A stretch of 6,574 bases of DNA from an uncultured Porphyromonadaceae bacterium (lineage in GTDB: Bacteria > Bacteroidota > Bacteroidia > Bacteroidales > Muribaculaceae). A program made the position numbers and the translations under genes. Below the pieces are notes generated by a model. That model made no database searches, was not told the DNA's origin, and saw nothing but the letters and a program-made list of their open reading frames with translations. The DNA is taken from the NCBI GenBank assembly GCA_947175455.1, contig CAMWMW010000099.1:1-6574 (forward strand), read 5' to 3'. Positions 6,406 to 6,574 of this stretch are shown here, piece by piece (the stretch's first letter is position 1; each line of letters begins with the position of its first letter).

Positions 6406-6574
6406 CTAATAGGAGTCGGGATTCGGAATTGTTTCTGATTCTTGAGGAGGTGTGGGTTCCGGCAGGTCGGCGGGAGCAGGTGGCTCTGCCTCGAAGCGGA
6501 AGTATTCTTCGAAAGAACGCCCCTCGTTGAGGAGAAGTTCAAAATTGTGCTTGCTGATCATGATTGGTCTGACC
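6406..6574 (-). CDS. End of an unidentified gene upstream of porX, Pro/Glu-rich tail
   Basis: A frame open to the window edge ends with TAG at 6406-6408, 4 nt before the porX ATG. It reads VRPI, then MISKHNFELLLNEGRSFEEY, then FRFEAE, followed by a tail rich in Pro, Glu and Ala ending NPDSY. The first part looks like an amphipathic helix; the last 25 or so residues are probably disordered. Either this is the C-terminus of a larger protein coming from the right, or an independent 51-residue protein starting at the ATG at 6559-6561. The window cannot decide between these. I do not recognise the family. The 4-nt spacing suggests co-transcription with porX and the Sel1 gene. Coding is supported by an unbroken frame with codon use like its neighbours and by the spacing. 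Confidence 0.65.
   Translation of the reverse strand, partial: VRPIMISKHNFELLLNEGRSFEEYFRFEAEPPAPADLPEPTPPQESETIPNPDSY

Noticed and set aside
6402..6542. 47-codon N-terminal extension of PorX from an in-frame ATG at 6540-6542
   Set aside because: The extension is low in conserved features, overlaps the upstream open frame that ends in TAG at 6406, and the receiver domain begins canonically at MTDKILWADDE. Length without it (513) fits the family.
1..6574. CRISPR array, tRNA or transposase
   Set aside because: No regularly spaced repeats, cloverleaf or transposase motifs were seen on either strand.

Overview
The window looks like chromosomal DNA of a Bacteroidales bacterium, most likely a gut commensal of the Muribaculaceae/Bacteroidaceae type. 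The reasons are a secreted GH92 alpha-mannosidase, a PorX-type response regulator (REC plus PglZ), promoter elements of the Bacteroidetes form TAnnTTTG, start codons without obvious Shine-Dalgarno sequences, and protein families typical of this order. This is inferred from gene content and motifs; no search was run. Genus is not resolved.

Layout. Positions 1-309 are non-coding: a nested inverted repeat lies at the left edge (3-60), an AT-rich stretch follows, then a promoter (about 207-214) and a short dyad (233-251) in the presumed leader of the first gene. On the + strand come a secreted GH92 exo-alpha-mannosidase (310-2499), a secreted alpha/beta hydrolase with a cysteine in its nucleophile elbow (2635-3708, with its own promoter), and a small secreted TonB C-terminal-domain protein (3846-4205). 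The gap between the last two (3709-3845) holds a perfect 14-bp stem, a second hairpin and a probable promoter. On the - strand, converging on the TonB-like gene, a compact gene string reads right to left: the end of an unidentified gene with a Pro/Glu-rich tail (6574-6406), porX (6401-4860) and a Sel1-repeat protein (4855-4247). These are separated by 4-nt gaps, so they are probably one operon.

How the genes may work together. The + strand genes look like independently transcribed genes for periplasmic or exported proteins: a mannosidase for host or yeast mannose glycans, a hydrolase of unknown substrate, and a free TonB_C domain. No SusC/SusD pair or regulator is visible, so a polysaccharide utilisation locus cannot be claimed. 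The - strand operon centres on PorX. In Porphyromonas and Flavobacterium this protein links two-component signalling (with PorY and SigP) to type IX secretion and has a zinc-dependent phosphodiesterase-like effector domain. All receiver and metal-site residues that I can place are present here.

I found no CRISPR array, tRNA, rRNA, transposase or prophage gene. The window is mostly ordinary chromosome. The points most worth a second look are the PorX/Sel1/small-protein operon, the repeat at the left edge, and the double-hairpin region before the TonB-like gene.
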